From CAWHXG01 sp963833235 (GTDB lineage: Bacteria > Pseudomonadota > Alphaproteobacteria > Rhodobacterales > Rhodobacteraceae), in the NCBI GenBank assembly GCA_963833235.1, contig CAWHXG010000001.1:1302001-1366000 (forward strand): a stretch of DNA of 64,000 bases, read 5' to 3'. A program made the translations under genes and the position numbers. The notes under the pieces were generated by a model. That model made no database searches. It was not told the DNA's origin and saw only the letters and a list, made by a program, of their open reading frames with translations. This document shows positions 38,089 to 47,246 of the stretch, piece after piece (the stretch's first letter is position 1; each line of letters starts with the position of its first letter).

Positions 38089-38649
38089 ATGGAATTCACG
38101 GACAGCAAGTCGATCGCCGCCGCGCCGGAAGACGTTTGGGCCGCGCTGGTCGATCCCGACGTGCTGCGCGCCTGCCTTCCGGGCTGTACCGCGCTGACCG
38201 GGTCGCCGGAAGAGGGGTACGAGGCGACCGTCGTGCAAAAGGTCGGGCCGGTGAAGGCCACCTTCGTCGGGGCGGTCACCCTGAGCGATATGGACGAGCC
38301 GCGCTTTGCCCGCATCGAAGGGCAGGGCAAGGGTGGGCCCGCGGGCTTCGCCAAGGGGGCGGCCGACGTGACCCTGGCGCCTTCGCCCGAAGGCACGCTT
38401 CTGAGTTACGTCGTCACAGCGAAGGTTGGCGGCAAGCTCGCACAACTCGGCAGCCGGGTGATCGACGGTTTCGCCCGGCAGATGGGCGATGCCTTCTTTT
38501 CAGAATTCAAACGTCAGGTGGAGGGGCCGGATCCGACGCCCGACCTGCCGGACGATGCAATCGGGGCGCCGGCCGAGGCCGAGCGGCCAGGCTGGCTGCG
38601 CCGCCAATTCGCGGGCCGCAAAGAGCCGCAGACACAAGGGAGGACGTGA
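38089..38649 (+). CDS. coxG: CoxG-like SRPBCC protein
   Basis: A 186-residue protein of the CoxG/START-like fold: MEFTDSKSIAAAPEDVWAAL, then DPDVLRACLPGCTALT, KVGPVKATFVGAVTL, and LLSYVVTAKVGGKLAQLGSR. CoxG members recruit or mature form I/II CO-dehydrogenase-like hydroxylases at the membrane. A low-complexity acidic linker and basic C-terminus (WLRRQFAGRKEP) follow. Its TGA overlaps the coxS ATG (TGATG), starting the coxG-coxS-coxL-coxM run. Confidence 0.87.
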   Translation: MEFTDSKSIAAAPEDVWAALVDPDVLRACLPGCTALTGSPEEGYEATVVQKVGPVKATFVGAVTLSDMDEPRFARIEGQGKGGPAGFAKGAADVTLAPSPEGTLLSYVVTAKVGGKLAQLGSRVIDGFARQMGDAFFSEFKRQVEGPDPTPDLPDDAIGAPAEAERPGWLRRQFAGRKEPQTQGRT

Positions 38650-39146
38650 TGACGAAAGTCGGGATGACGGTGAACGGCCGCGCCGTGAAGGGTGAGGTCG
38701 AGGGCCGCACGCTGCTGGTGGAGTTCCTGCGCGAGACGCTTCACATGACGGGCACGCATGTGGGCTGCGACACCACCCAATGCGGCGCCTGCACCGTGCA
38801 CGTGAACGGAATGGACGTGAAATCCTGCGCGATGTTCGCCTGGGAGGCGGAGGGCGCGGAGGTCACCACCATCGAGGGGATGGCCAACGCCGATGGCAGC
38901 CTCAGCGTGATGCAGGCGGCGTTCCAGGAGCATCACGGGCTGCAATGCGGCTTCTGCACGCCCGGCATGATCATGTCGGCGACCATGCTGCTGAAAGAGA
39001 ACCCGAGCCCCAGCGAGGCCGAGATCAGGGCCTACCTGCAAGGCAACATCTGCCGTTGCACGGGCTACCACAACATCGTCAAGGCGATCCAGGCGGCGGC
39101 GGGCCAGAAGGTCGACGGCCCCGCGCAGCGGGTCGCGGCGGAATAG
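38649..39146 (+). CDS. coxS: 2Fe-2S small subunit of a CoxSLM-type molybdenum hydroxylase
   Basis: A 165-residue cytosolic subunit without a signal peptide, unlike the PaoA-like protein. Cluster I motif is CDTTQCGACTVHVNG and cluster II CGFCTPGMIM...GNICRCTGYHNIVKAI. It transfers electrons from the molybdenum site of CoxL to FAD in CoxM. It is full length and translationally coupled to coxG. Confidence 0.92.
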   Translation: MTKVGMTVNGRAVKGEVEGRTLLVEFLRETLHMTGTHVGCDTTQCGACTVHVNGMDVKSCAMFAWEAEGAEVTTIEGMANADGSLSVMQAAFQEHHGLQCGFCTPGMIMSATMLLKENPSPSEAEIRAYLQGNICRCTGYHNIVKAIQAAAGQKVDGPAQRVAAE

Positions 39147-39203
39147 AGCAAACCGGAATTCGGCGCGCGGTGCAGCGCACCCGCCGACAACAGGGAGACA
39201 GAC

Positions 39204-41663
39204 ATGCCGAAAGACAGTGCCATCGGCGCCAGCACCAAGCGGCGCGAGGACGTGCGCTTCGTCACCGGGCGCGGCAAATATACCGACGACATCACCGTGT
39301 TCGGACAGACCTATGCGGCCTTCGCCAGGTCGGACGTGGCGCATGGGCGGATCGTGAGCATCGACGTGGCCGCGGCCGAGGCGATGCCGGGCGTGCTTGC
39401 CGTTTTCACCGGTGAGGATTTTACCGCGGTCGGTGGCAACCCCGCCGGCTGGCTCATCAACAGCCGCGACGGCTCCCCGATGAAAGAGCCCAAGCGCCCT
39501 GTGCTCGCCCACGGCAAGGTCCGCCATGTGGGCGACGCCTATGCCGCGGTGATCGCCGAGACACTGGAAGAGGCGCATGCCGCGGTCGAGGCGCTGGCCG
39601 CCGAGATCGAGGAACTGCCCGCCATCGTCGACATGGCCGAGGCCGTCGCCGACAGCGGCAACCTTGTGCATGACGAGATCGAGACGAACGTCTGCTTCGA
39701 CTGGGGCTGGGTCGAGGATAACCGCGAGGTCGTGGCGAAGGCCATCGAGGGCGCGCCCCACGTCACGACGCTGGAGCTGGTGAACAACCGGCTGGTCCCC
39801 AACGCGATGGAGCCGCGCTGCTCCCTGGGCGAATACGACCCCGGCACGGGCGATTACAAGCTGACCACGACCAGCCAGAACCCGCACCTGACCCGCTTGC
39901 TGGTCTCGGCCTTCGTGATGAACATCCCCGAGAACAAGCTGACGGTGGTGGCGCCCGACGTGGGCGGCGGCTTTGGCTCGAAGATCTACCACTACGGCGA
40001 GGAAGCGCTGGTACTTGCTGCCTCCAAGCGTCTGGGCCGCCCGGTGAAATGGACGGCGACCCGCTCCGAGGCGTTCCTGACCGATGCCCACGGCCGCGAC
40101 CACGTGACCACCATCGAGCTGGCCACCGAAGCGGACGGCACGTTCATCGCGGTGCGCACCAACACCCTGGCGAATGTCGGCGCCTACCTGTCGAACTTCT
40201 CTACGGCGACGCCCACCTTCCTGCACGGCACGCTCATGGCGGGAAACTACACCGTCCCGAACGTCTACGTGAACCTGAAGGCGGTCTTCACCAACACGCC
40301 CCCCGTAGATGCCTATCGCGGCGCGGGCCGGCCGGAGGCGACCTACTCCCTGGAGCGGGTGATCGACAAGGCGGCCCGCGAGCTCGGGATCGACCCCGTC
40401 GAGATCCGCCGCCGCAACTTCATCCAGCCCGACCAGTTCCCCTACACGACGCCCGTCGCTCTGGAATACGACACCGGCAACTACGACGCCACGATGAACA
40501 AGGCACTGGAGTTGGCCAATTCGGCTGGCTTCGAGGCCCGGCGGGAAGAAGCAGCGAGCCGCGGCAAGCTGCGCGGACTCGGCATCAATTCCTACATCGA
40601 GGCCTGCGGGATCGCGCCCTCGGCGCTGGTCGGCCAGCTCGGCGCGCGCGTCGGGCTCTACGATAGCGCGACGGTGCGGGTGAACGCGCTTGGCACGGTG
40701 CAGGCGATGGTCGGCGCCCACAGCCACGGGCAGGGCCACGAGACGACCTTCGCCCAGGTCGTGGCCGACATGATCGGGATCGAGGAGAGCATGGTTGAGA
40801 TCGTCCATGGCGACACGTCCAAGATCCCCTTCGGCATGGGCACCTACGGCTCGCGCAGCCTCGCCGTCTGCGGCTCGGCGCTTTACCGCGCGACCGAAAA
40901 GGTGATCACCAAGGCCAAGAAGGTCGCGGCGCATCTCATGGAGGCGCCCGACAGCGAGGTGACGTTCGAGGATGGCATCTTCGGCCTGCCGGGCACCAAC
41001 AAGTCCATCGCCTGGGGCGACGTGACCATGGCCGCCTACGTGCCGCACAACTATCCGCTGCAGTCGATGGAGCCGGGGCTGGAGGAGACTGCGTTCTACG
41101 ACCCGGCGAACTTCACCTATCCGTCGGGCGCCTATGTCTGCGAGGTCGAGGTCGACCCCGAGACCGGCAAGGTCGAGATCTGCAGCTTCGTCGCCGCCGA
41201 CGATTTCGGCAACGTCGTCAATCCGATGATCGTGGAGGGGCAGGTGCATGGCGGGCTCGCGCAGGGCATCGGCCAGGCGCTGCTCGAGAACGCGGCCTAC
41301 GATGCCGACGGTCAGCTCCTCAGCGCCAGCTACATGGATTACACCATGCCGCGGGCCGACGACTTCCCCATGTTCCAGGTGGACCATTCCTGCGTTACGC
41401 CCTGTACCCACAACCCGCTCGGGGTGAAGGGCTGCGGGGAGGCTGGGGCCATCGGCTCGCCACCCACGGTGGTGAACGCGGTGGTCGATGCCTGCCAGCG
41501 GGCCGGGATGACGCACGTCACCCATGTCGACATGCCGTTGACGCCTTCGCGTGTCTGGGCGGCGATGCAAGGCGGGACCGCCAACATGGGCGCCGCGCAG
41601 CCGGCGGCGGGCGCCGGCAACGTCGCAGACCGCGCCTTCGGCGGCGCGGCCGATCAGCTCTGA
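39204..41663 (+). CDS. coxL: CoxL-like molybdenum hydroxylase large subunit, form II
   Basis: A 819-residue catalytic subunit. Family motifs are RREDVRFVTGRGKYTDDI, PNAMEPRC, VAPDVGGGFGSKIYHYGEE, HGQGHETTFAQV, and the catalytic glutamate E746 in VKGCGEAGAIG. The active-site loop is AYRGAGR (370-376), the form II signature. It lacks the AYxCSFR loop with the copper-ligating cysteine of form I, so CO oxidation is not supported and another organic substrate is likely. AACAGGGAGA precedes the ATG. Confidence 0.93.
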   Translation: MPKDSAIGASTKRREDVRFVTGRGKYTDDITVFGQTYAAFARSDVAHGRIVSIDVAAAEAMPGVLAVFTGEDFTAVGGNPAGWLINSRDGSPMKEPKRPVLAHGKVRHVGDAYAAVIAETLEEAHAAVEALAAEIEELPAIVDMAEAVADSGNLVHDEIETNVCFDWGWVEDNREVVAKAIEGAPHVTTLELVNNRLVPNAMEPRCSLGEYDPGTGDYKLTTTSQNPHLTRLLVSAFVMNIPENKLTVVAPDVGGGFGSKIYHYGEEALVLAASKRLGRPVKWTATRSEAFLTDAHGRDHVTTIELATEADGTFIAVRTNTLANVGAYLSNFSTATPTFLHGTLMAGNYTVPNVYVNLKAVFTNTPPVDAYRGAGRPEATYSLERVIDKAARELGIDPVEIRRRNFIQPDQFPYTTPVALEYDTGNYDATMNKALELANSAGFEARREEAASRGKLRGLGINSYIEACGIAPSALVGQLGARVGLYDSATVRVNALGTVQAMVGAHSHGQGHETTFAQVVADMIGIEESMVEIVHGDTSKIPFGMGTYGSRSLAVCGSALYRATEKVITKAKKVAAHLMEAPDSEVTFEDGIFGLPGTNKSIAWGDVTMAAYVPHNYPLQSMEPGLEETAFYDPANFTYPSGAYVCEVEVDPETGKVEICSFVAADDFGNVVNPMIVEGQVHGGLAQGIGQALLENAAYDADGQLLSASYMDYTMPRADDFPMFQVDHSCVTPCTHNPLGVKGCGEAGAIGSPPTVVNAVVDACQRAGMTHVTHVDMPLTPSRVWAAMQGGTANMGAAQPAAGAGNVADRAFGGAADQL

Positions 41664-41676
41664 AGGGAGGACGGAT

Positions 41677-42465
41677 ATGTACGAATTCGAACACGCCAGA
41701 CCCACGACCATCGCAGACGCCGTCACCGCTCTCGGGCGAGAGGAGGCGACCGCGCTTTCGGGCGGGCAGACGCTCGTCCCGACCCTGAAGATGCGGCTGG
41801 CGGCGCCCTCGGTGCTGGTCAGCCTCGCCGGGATCGCCGAAATGAAGGGGGTGCGCCACGAGGGCGGCACGCTCACCATCGGCGGCGGCACTCCTCACGG
41901 TGTCGTCGCGGCCGAAGCTAAGAAGGTCTTTCCGGGCCTCGCGGGGTTGGCCAGCAAGATCGGCGATCCTTCGGTTCGCAAGCGGGGCACGATCGGCGGC
42001 AGCCTCGCCAACAACGATCCCTCGGCCTGCTATCCGTCGGCGGCGCTGGCCTGCGGGGCGACCATCGTGACCGACCGGCGTGAGATCGCGGCGGAGGAGT
42101 TCTTCGTGGGGATGTTCACCACCGCACTGGAGGAGGGCGAGATCGTCACCTCCGTGCGGTTCCCGGTGCCGGATGCGTCGAACTATCAGAAGTTCGAACA
42201 GCCCGCCTCCCGATTTCCGCTCGTCGGCGTCTTCGTCGCGCGCTTCGTAGAGGAAGCGCGGGTGGGCGTGACCGGTGCGTCCGAAGGCGGGGTCTTCCGC
42301 TGGATCGAGGCCGAAGCCGCGCTTCAGGATCGGTTCGAGGCGGACGCCTTGAAGGACATGGCCCCCCTGGCGGATGGCATGATCAGCGACCTTCACGGCA
42401 ATGCCGCCTACCGCGCCCACATCACCGGGGTGATGACCCGGCGGGCCGTCGCTGCAGCGGGCTAG
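41677..42465 (+). CDS. coxM: FAD-binding medium subunit of the CoxSLM-type hydroxylase
   Basis: A 262-residue flavoprotein with MYEFEHARPTTIADAVTALG, the FAD pyrophosphate motif ALSGGQTLVPTLKMRLA, GIAEMKGVRHEGGTLTIGGG, and TIGGSLANNDPSACYPSA. It lacks the cysteine insert of the PaoB-like protein. GAAGGGAGG precedes the ATG, 13 bases after coxL. The order G-S-L-M is complete and the frame intact. Confidence 0.92.
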   Translation: MYEFEHARPTTIADAVTALGREEATALSGGQTLVPTLKMRLAAPSVLVSLAGIAEMKGVRHEGGTLTIGGGTPHGVVAAEAKKVFPGLAGLASKIGDPSVRKRGTIGGSLANNDPSACYPSAALACGATIVTDRREIAAEEFFVGMFTTALEEGEIVTSVRFPVPDASNYQKFEQPASRFPLVGVFVARFVEEARVGVTGASEGGVFRWIEAEAALQDRFEADALKDMAPLADGMISDLHGNAAYRAHITGVMTRRAVAAAG

Positions 42466-42471
42466 CCTCGC

Positions 42472-43449
42472 GTGCCTGCGGGCGAGATGATCGGCGTCGC
42501 GGCCAAAGCGCCGGTTCGTCCTGCGCCCCTGCTGATGCCGCAGGACCCGTTCGCCACCTTGGCCGAAGGCCCGGAAGGCGGCGTCTTGGCGCTGATCGTC
42601 GGGGTCGAGGGGCCGTCCTACCGCCCCCTCGGCGCCGGCATGGCCTTCTTCTCCGACGGCGCCCGGGTCGGCACGCTCTCGTCCGGCTGCATCGAGGCGG
42701 ATCTGGCGATCCACGCGGCCGCCGTGCGCGAGAGCGGGCGGTCGATGCAGGTGCGTTATGGCACCGGATCGCCCTTCGGCGACATCGCGCTGCCCTGCGG
42801 TGGCGGCCTCGACATCGCGCTGTTGCCCCGGCCGGACCGCGCCGTCCTGCGCCGGCTCATGGCCGAACGCGCCGCGCGGCGGCCTTCTGCCCTGTCAGTC
42901 GATCCGGGCACCGGCGCGATGGCTGCAGCGGGGCCGGGCCGCACCGGCCTTGCGAAGGGCCGCTTCACCGTGCACTTCCCGCCCGAATTGCGGTTCCTCG
43001 TCTTCGGCAAGGGCCCCGAGGCCGCGACCTTCACCACGCTGGTGGCGCAGGCGGGCTATCCCAACCTGCTCCTCTCTCCCGATCCCGAAACGCGGGCCAT
43101 CGGCGCGGCCGCGGGATGCGCCACGCGGCCGATGGTGCGCGCGGCGATGCCGGAGGGTCTGGCCCCCGACGCATGGACGGCCATCGTGCTTTTCTTCCAC
43201 GACCACGAATGGGAGCCGCCGATCCTCGCCGCCGCGCTGCAGACCGACGCGTTCTACATCGGGGCGCAGGGCAGCCAGCGGGCGCGGGCGGCGCGCGACA
43301 TGGATCTGGCCGAAGCCGGGGTCGCGACAGCGGCGCTCTCTCGGCTGCGCGGCCCTATCGGCCTGATCCCCTCGGCCCGCGATCCGCGGACGCTGGCGAT
43401 CTCGGTGCTGGCCGAAGTGCTGGATGTGGCGCGGGAAGCCGCGGCGTGA
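42472..43449 (+). CDS. XdhC/CoxF-family hydroxylase maturation protein
   Basis: A protein of about 325 residues (GTG start at 42472; an ATG five codons on is possible). The N-terminal XdhC/CoxI domain has GPSYRPLGAGMAFFSDGARV and GTLSSGCIEADLAIHA. The C-terminal Rossmann domain has FLVFGKGPEAATF and HDHEWEPPILAAAL followed by AFYIGAQGSQRARAARD. Relatives bind and sulfurate the molybdenum cofactor before it is inserted into xanthine-oxidase-family enzymes. It overlaps the next gene by GTGA. Confidence 0.88.
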   Translation: MPAGEMIGVAAKAPVRPAPLLMPQDPFATLAEGPEGGVLALIVGVEGPSYRPLGAGMAFFSDGARVGTLSSGCIEADLAIHAAAVRESGRSMQVRYGTGSPFGDIALPCGGGLDIALLPRPDRAVLRRLMAERAARRPSALSVDPGTGAMAAAGPGRTGLAKGRFTVHFPPELRFLVFGKGPEAATFTTLVAQAGYPNLLLSPDPETRAIGAAAGCATRPMVRAAMPEGLAPDAWTAIVLFFHDHEWEPPILAAALQTDAFYIGAQGSQRARAARDMDLAEAGVATAALSRLRGPIGLIPSARDPRTLAISVLAEVLDVAREAAA

Positions 43450-44033
43450 TTACGGCTGGGGTCGTCCTCGCGGCCGGCCGGTCGACCCGGTTCGGCGCGC
43501 AAGACAAGCTGCTGGCCGATCTGGGCGGGCGCCCGCTGGTGGCCCATGCCGCGGCTGCGATGGCGGCGGTGCCGCTGGATCTGCGTATCGCCGTGGTACG
43601 GACCGATGCGGCGGCCGCGCAGTTTCAGGGCTGGCGGATCGCCCGTGCGGCAGGGCAGCACTCCGACAGCCTGCGCGCCGGCGTCGCTGCTGCGCGGGAA
43701 GCGGGTGCGGCGCGGCTGCTGATCGCACTGGGCGACATGCCCTGGGTGACGCCCGGCTTACTGGTGCGCCTGCTCGCGGCCTGCGAGGACGCCCGCCCCG
43801 CGTTTGCCCGGCAGGGGGGGCATCTGACGCCGCCGGCCTGCTTTCCCGAAATCCTTTTCGATGCGCTATCAGGGATCTCGGGTGACCGGGGGGCCGGTGG
43901 GCTGCGCCTTCAGTCCGAGCGGGTGATCGCCCTCGATGCCCCTTCGGAGTCGATGCGCGACGTGGATACCTTCGCCGATCTGCGCATTGACGGCACGCCC
44001 CTCGCCGCCGCCTTCGGCGCTGTGGAGCCTTGA
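43446..44033 (+). CDS. MocA/MobA-like molybdopterin nucleotidyltransferase
   Basis: A 195-residue NTP-transferase with the GTP/CTP-binding start VVLAAGRSTRFGAQDKLLADL, the metal-binding LIALGDMPWVTPGLL, and GDRGAGGLRL. By context it resembles MocA, which makes the molybdenum cytosine-dinucleotide used by CoxL and PaoC. GTG start coupled to the XdhC-like gene by GTGA. It is the last gene of the hydroxylase operon and probably serves both enzymes. Confidence 0.85.
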   Translation: MITAGVVLAAGRSTRFGAQDKLLADLGGRPLVAHAAAAMAAVPLDLRIAVVRTDAAAAQFQGWRIARAAGQHSDSLRAGVAAAREAGAARLLIALGDMPWVTPGLLVRLLAACEDARPAFARQGGHLTPPACFPEILFDALSGISGDRGAGGLRLQSERVIALDAPSESMRDVDTFADLRIDGTPLAAAFGAVEP

Positions 44034-44070
44034 AGGATCCGGGCGCCTCGCTCCGGCGGCCTTCAAGTAA

Positions 44071-44573
44071 TTTTCGACGAATGCGTTGCTGCCGATAGCC
44101 AATTTAAACCGATCGTTCGCAAACTTCGAATGGCAAGAGGCCTACGACGATCTCCACGACGCCATCGCCTTCATTCGGGCCAAAAATCCTGCCGTGGAGA
44201 TCGTGCTCGCCCTGTCGCCCGTGGCGCTGAAAGAGAGATATCAAAAGCGGCACGTTTTTCTCTCGTCGGCCTGGTCGAAGGGCGTCCTCCGCGTGTTGCG
44301 GAAAGGGCCACCAAAGCCTTCATGGATTGCGTCTATGTCCCGTCCTTCGGGATCACCACAAGCCCGTATGTCCGAGGCCGCTACTTTGCCAAGGATCGTC
44401 GGGACGTCACTGAAAAGGGCGTCGCGTACCTCATGCAGCTATACATAAGCCACTTCACCGATGCGGGCACCGAGGCTCCGGTTCCAACCACGGCCAGCCA
44501 GTCGGCGGCGCGGGCGTCGAGCCCAATCGCAGGATACAGGAATAGATTAAGGTTCTCTGCGATCAGGCTGTGA
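44071..44573 (+). pseudogene. GSCFA-domain protein, truncated and frameshifted
   Basis: The first frame reads ANLNRSFANFEWQEAYDDL, then IVLALSPVALKERYQKRHVF and SSAWSKGVLR. After about 44293 the match continues in another frame with VAERATKAFMDCVYVPSFGI, TTSPYVRGRYFAKDRRDVTE and KGVAYLMQLY. Both resemble the C-terminal half of GSCFA proteins (SPVPL, SKxVLR, FPSYEI, RYF...DLR.VT..GV). Two extra bases (GT) explain the shift. No N-terminal half exists before 44071, so the gene is dead. Confidence 0.75.
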
Positions 44574-44703
44574 TCGACAATCGTTGGCCGTGGTCGGCGG
44601 GTCCAAGGGGGGATGCGAAAGCTCCGAAGCCGCAGACAAAAGGTGCCGCTCGTATGCCACGGAAAAAGGCGCCGACCCGGATCGCAGCCCTTAGCCGGGG
44701 CCG

Positions 44704-46550
44704 CTACCACACGACCGGATGGCTCTCTCCAGTTCTCACATTGACCAGGCCCTGCGGCGCCGCCTCGCTAGGAGCCACGAGGTTCCAGTGCCAGGGCGAG
44801 CAGGTGAGCGTGGCGAAAGCGAGCCGTTCGGGAAAGCCCGGCCCCCAGCGGGGGTGGTAGCTGGGCTCGAACATCCAGTCGATGGCCGCCCCGGCGTCAT
44901 GGAGGGTCGCCATATCCGCTGCCAGGGCGGCGGCGGGGCGTGCCGTCATCAAGCCAGCGATCTCGTAGGCGACGGTCGCGGTCACGCGGCCCTCGTGAAC
45001 CAGCGCCCAGCCGCCGCCCATGGCGACGCAGGCACTCACCGCCTGTGCCATCGCCGCATCCTCAGAGCCGACGCACCAGATATTATGCTTGTCGTGACCC
45101 ATCGAGCAACAAAGCGCCGTGCCGGGGTCGCGCGGGCCACAGCCCTTCCAGAACATCGCCGAGACGGCTCCCTTGCCCGAATACCTGTCCACGATGGCAA
45201 ACTTCGTGACGGCGCGGTCCGGGTCCCGCTGAACGGCCCCGTCGGCAACGGGCAGCTCGAGGGTCAAGAATTGCTCCGTCCAATGGAACGGGCGCAGCAG
45301 GGCAGCGAGCATGGTCTCGCGCCCGGGCGCGGCGGATATCGAAGTCGGAGGCTGCCACGTCGCGCCCGACGTTCATCGTGTTGCGCGCCCAGCCCGGCCA
45401 GTCGATCTTCGGCACCTCCAGCAAATAGTGGCCCGCGCGCGCCGCTGGCCACCGTCCGCCCAGACCTCCGCGATTGAGAACCGGGCGACATCGTCAAGCA
45501 GCACGATGTCGGCGAAGCGCCCCGGTGCCAGCGAGCCGACCCATTGGGTCAGTCGCATGTGGCGCGCGGGGTTGATCGTGACGAGCTGCACCGCGGTCTC
45601 GGGCGACAGCCCGGCGTCGATGGCCATGCGGACGTTACGGTCGGTCGCGCCGCGCTCCAGCACCTCGGTGGCGGGGCGGTCGTCCGTGGCCAGCGCGACC
45701 TGGCTCCAGTCGGTCAGGCCGCGCTCCAGCAGGCCGGCGACGATCGCGGCCCCGGTATGGATGCGGATCTGGAGGAAGAGGCCGTGCCGCAGCTTCGCCA
45801 ACGCCTCCTCGGCCGTCCAGGCCTCGTGGTCCGAGGCGATGCCGGCGGCTGCGAAGGCGTTGATGCCGGGCAGGTCGCGGATGCCGGCGGCATGGCCCTC
45901 CACCACCCCGCGGTGCGCCCAGGTCGCCTCGATCATCGACCAGAGGCGGACATGGGCGGGGTTGGCGGGATCGGCCAAGGCAGGCCAGTCCATCACCTCG
46001 TCGAGCCCGGCCACCGCGCAGGCTTTGCCGCATGAACCGCGACTGGTCGGCCCCGTCCAGATGGGCGCCATGCTCCCACGCGGTCGGCGGCGACGGCGGA
46101 GCCCGGCAACGGAAAGATCTTCAGCGGCGAGCCCGCCTTGCGCGCGGCGAGCCAGAACTCCAGCGTGCGCCCGGGCAGCACGTTGGAGAGCTCGTGGCTC
46201 GCCTCGCAGGTCCATGTATTGCCATGGGGAATGACCAGCGCGGCCTCGTACTCCGGCGTCAGATGACTGGATTCGATATGCTTGTGCACCTCGCCCAACC
46301 CGGGCACGGCGGCCACGCCGGACCGGTCGACCGTTTCGCGGGCAGTGCCGCCCCAGCTGCCATGCGGACCGACATAGGCCACCCGCCCCTCCAGCACGGC
46401 GACCTCCACATCGTCCCGCCAAAGCCCGGAATGGGTGTCGAGCAGCCGCCCGACGCGCATCAGAAGGTCCGCATCGCGGCGCTCAAGAGCGACACCGATC
46501 AGCCGCCGCCGCAGGGCGCTTTCGCGGGAGGGTGCGAACTCCTCGGTCAT
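44704..46550 (-). pseudogene. ade: Adenine deaminase, frameshifted in at least four places
   Basis: The protein is recognisable along its length but split over frames: VPGLGEVHKHIESSHLTPEY (metal site) and ASHELSNVLPGRTLEFWLAA; then PPTAWEHGAHLDGADQSRF; then AVAGLDEVMDWPALADPANP and ALATDDRPATEVLERGATDR; then HYLLEVPKIDWPGWARNTMN; then ALLRPFHWTEQFLTLELPVA, KFAIVDRYSGKG and SVGHDKHN-like MGHDKHNIWCVG. Shifts lie near 46090, 46025, 45435 and 45330. The family deaminates adenine to hypoxanthine. Conservation between shifts suggests recent inactivation; sequencing error is the alternative. Confidence 0.85.
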
Positions 46551-47178
46551 GCGGGGCGTCCGGCGGCAGGATCGGGGTCGCGATGGCGGCTTCGACCGGC
46601 AGGCCGCCGGTGGTGCCGGCCCAGTCGGTCCCCTGCAGCATCGCAGCCCCGATGGCCACGGGAAGCACGCCTACCAGAGCGAGCAACGACAGCGCCGCCC
46701 CGATGGAGGCCCCCGAATACAGCACGTCGTCGATCAGCACGACGCGCCCCGACAGGCGCGGCCGCATCCGGGGATCGAAGTAGAGCCGCTTGCCCGTGCC
46801 CGGTGTTGTGATGGAGCGCAGCGGCACCGAAAGCGCCTCGTCGTACCAGAACTTCCGGGACACCCCGAGGGGTAGGTACCGCGCATGGCCGAGCTGCCGC
46901 GCCACCCCTTCGGCCACCGGCAGCCCAAGGGTGGGCACCCCTACGATGAGATCCGGGGCATGCGGCTTTAGCCGATCCGCCAGCGCCTCGCAGAGCGCAT
47001 CGATCACGGTGAAGCTCGCCTGATTGACGATAAGCGAGGCGATCCTGCGCCCGTCCGCCAGGTACCGGATCGGCAGCAGGATCGTGCGGGTGCCCAGTGT
47101 GGCCGCAAAGGTGGCGCTGCCCGGCTGCGGGCCGGGCGTCAAATCGGCGTGCAGGGATTGCCAGACCTCGCCGCTCAT
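46483..47178 (-). CDS. Purine-type phosphoribosyltransferase family protein
   Basis: A protein of about 231 residues with the PRPP-binding motif VVLIDDVLYSGASIGAALSL, preceded by DLIVGVPTLGLPVAEGVARQ and GVSRKFWYDEAL. It resembles adenine/other purine phosphoribosyltransferases. The ATG at 47178 (MSGEVWQSL) is preferred over one six codons upstream. Its 3' end overlaps the adenine deaminase remnant by 68 bases, and the last 20 residues (RGVRTLPRKRPAAAADRCRS) are unlike the family, so the natural C-terminus may have been altered. It probably belonged to an operon with ade. Confidence 0.72.
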   Translation of the reverse strand: MSGEVWQSLHADLTPGPQPGSATFAATLGTRTILLPIRYLADGRRIASLIVNQASFTVIDALCEALADRLKPHAPDLIVGVPTLGLPVAEGVARQLGHARYLPLGVSRKFWYDEALSVPLRSITTPGTGKRLYFDPRMRPRLSGRVVLIDDVLYSGASIGAALSLLALVGVLPVAIGAAMLQGTDWAGTTGGLPVEAAIATPILPPDAPHDRGVRTLPRKRPAAAADRCRS

Positions 47179-47246
47179 CGGCCCGGCCCTTGGCACGGGG
47201 CACGGCCGCCCCTACGCTTTGCCGCGAGCCACGGGGAAGGCGCACG

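Noticed and set aside
39204..41663. Genuine aerobic carbon-monoxide dehydrogenase
   Set aside because: The active-site loop is AYRGAGR (form II) rather than the AYxCSFR loop with the copper-ligand cysteine, so CO oxidation is not supported despite the coxGSLM gene order.
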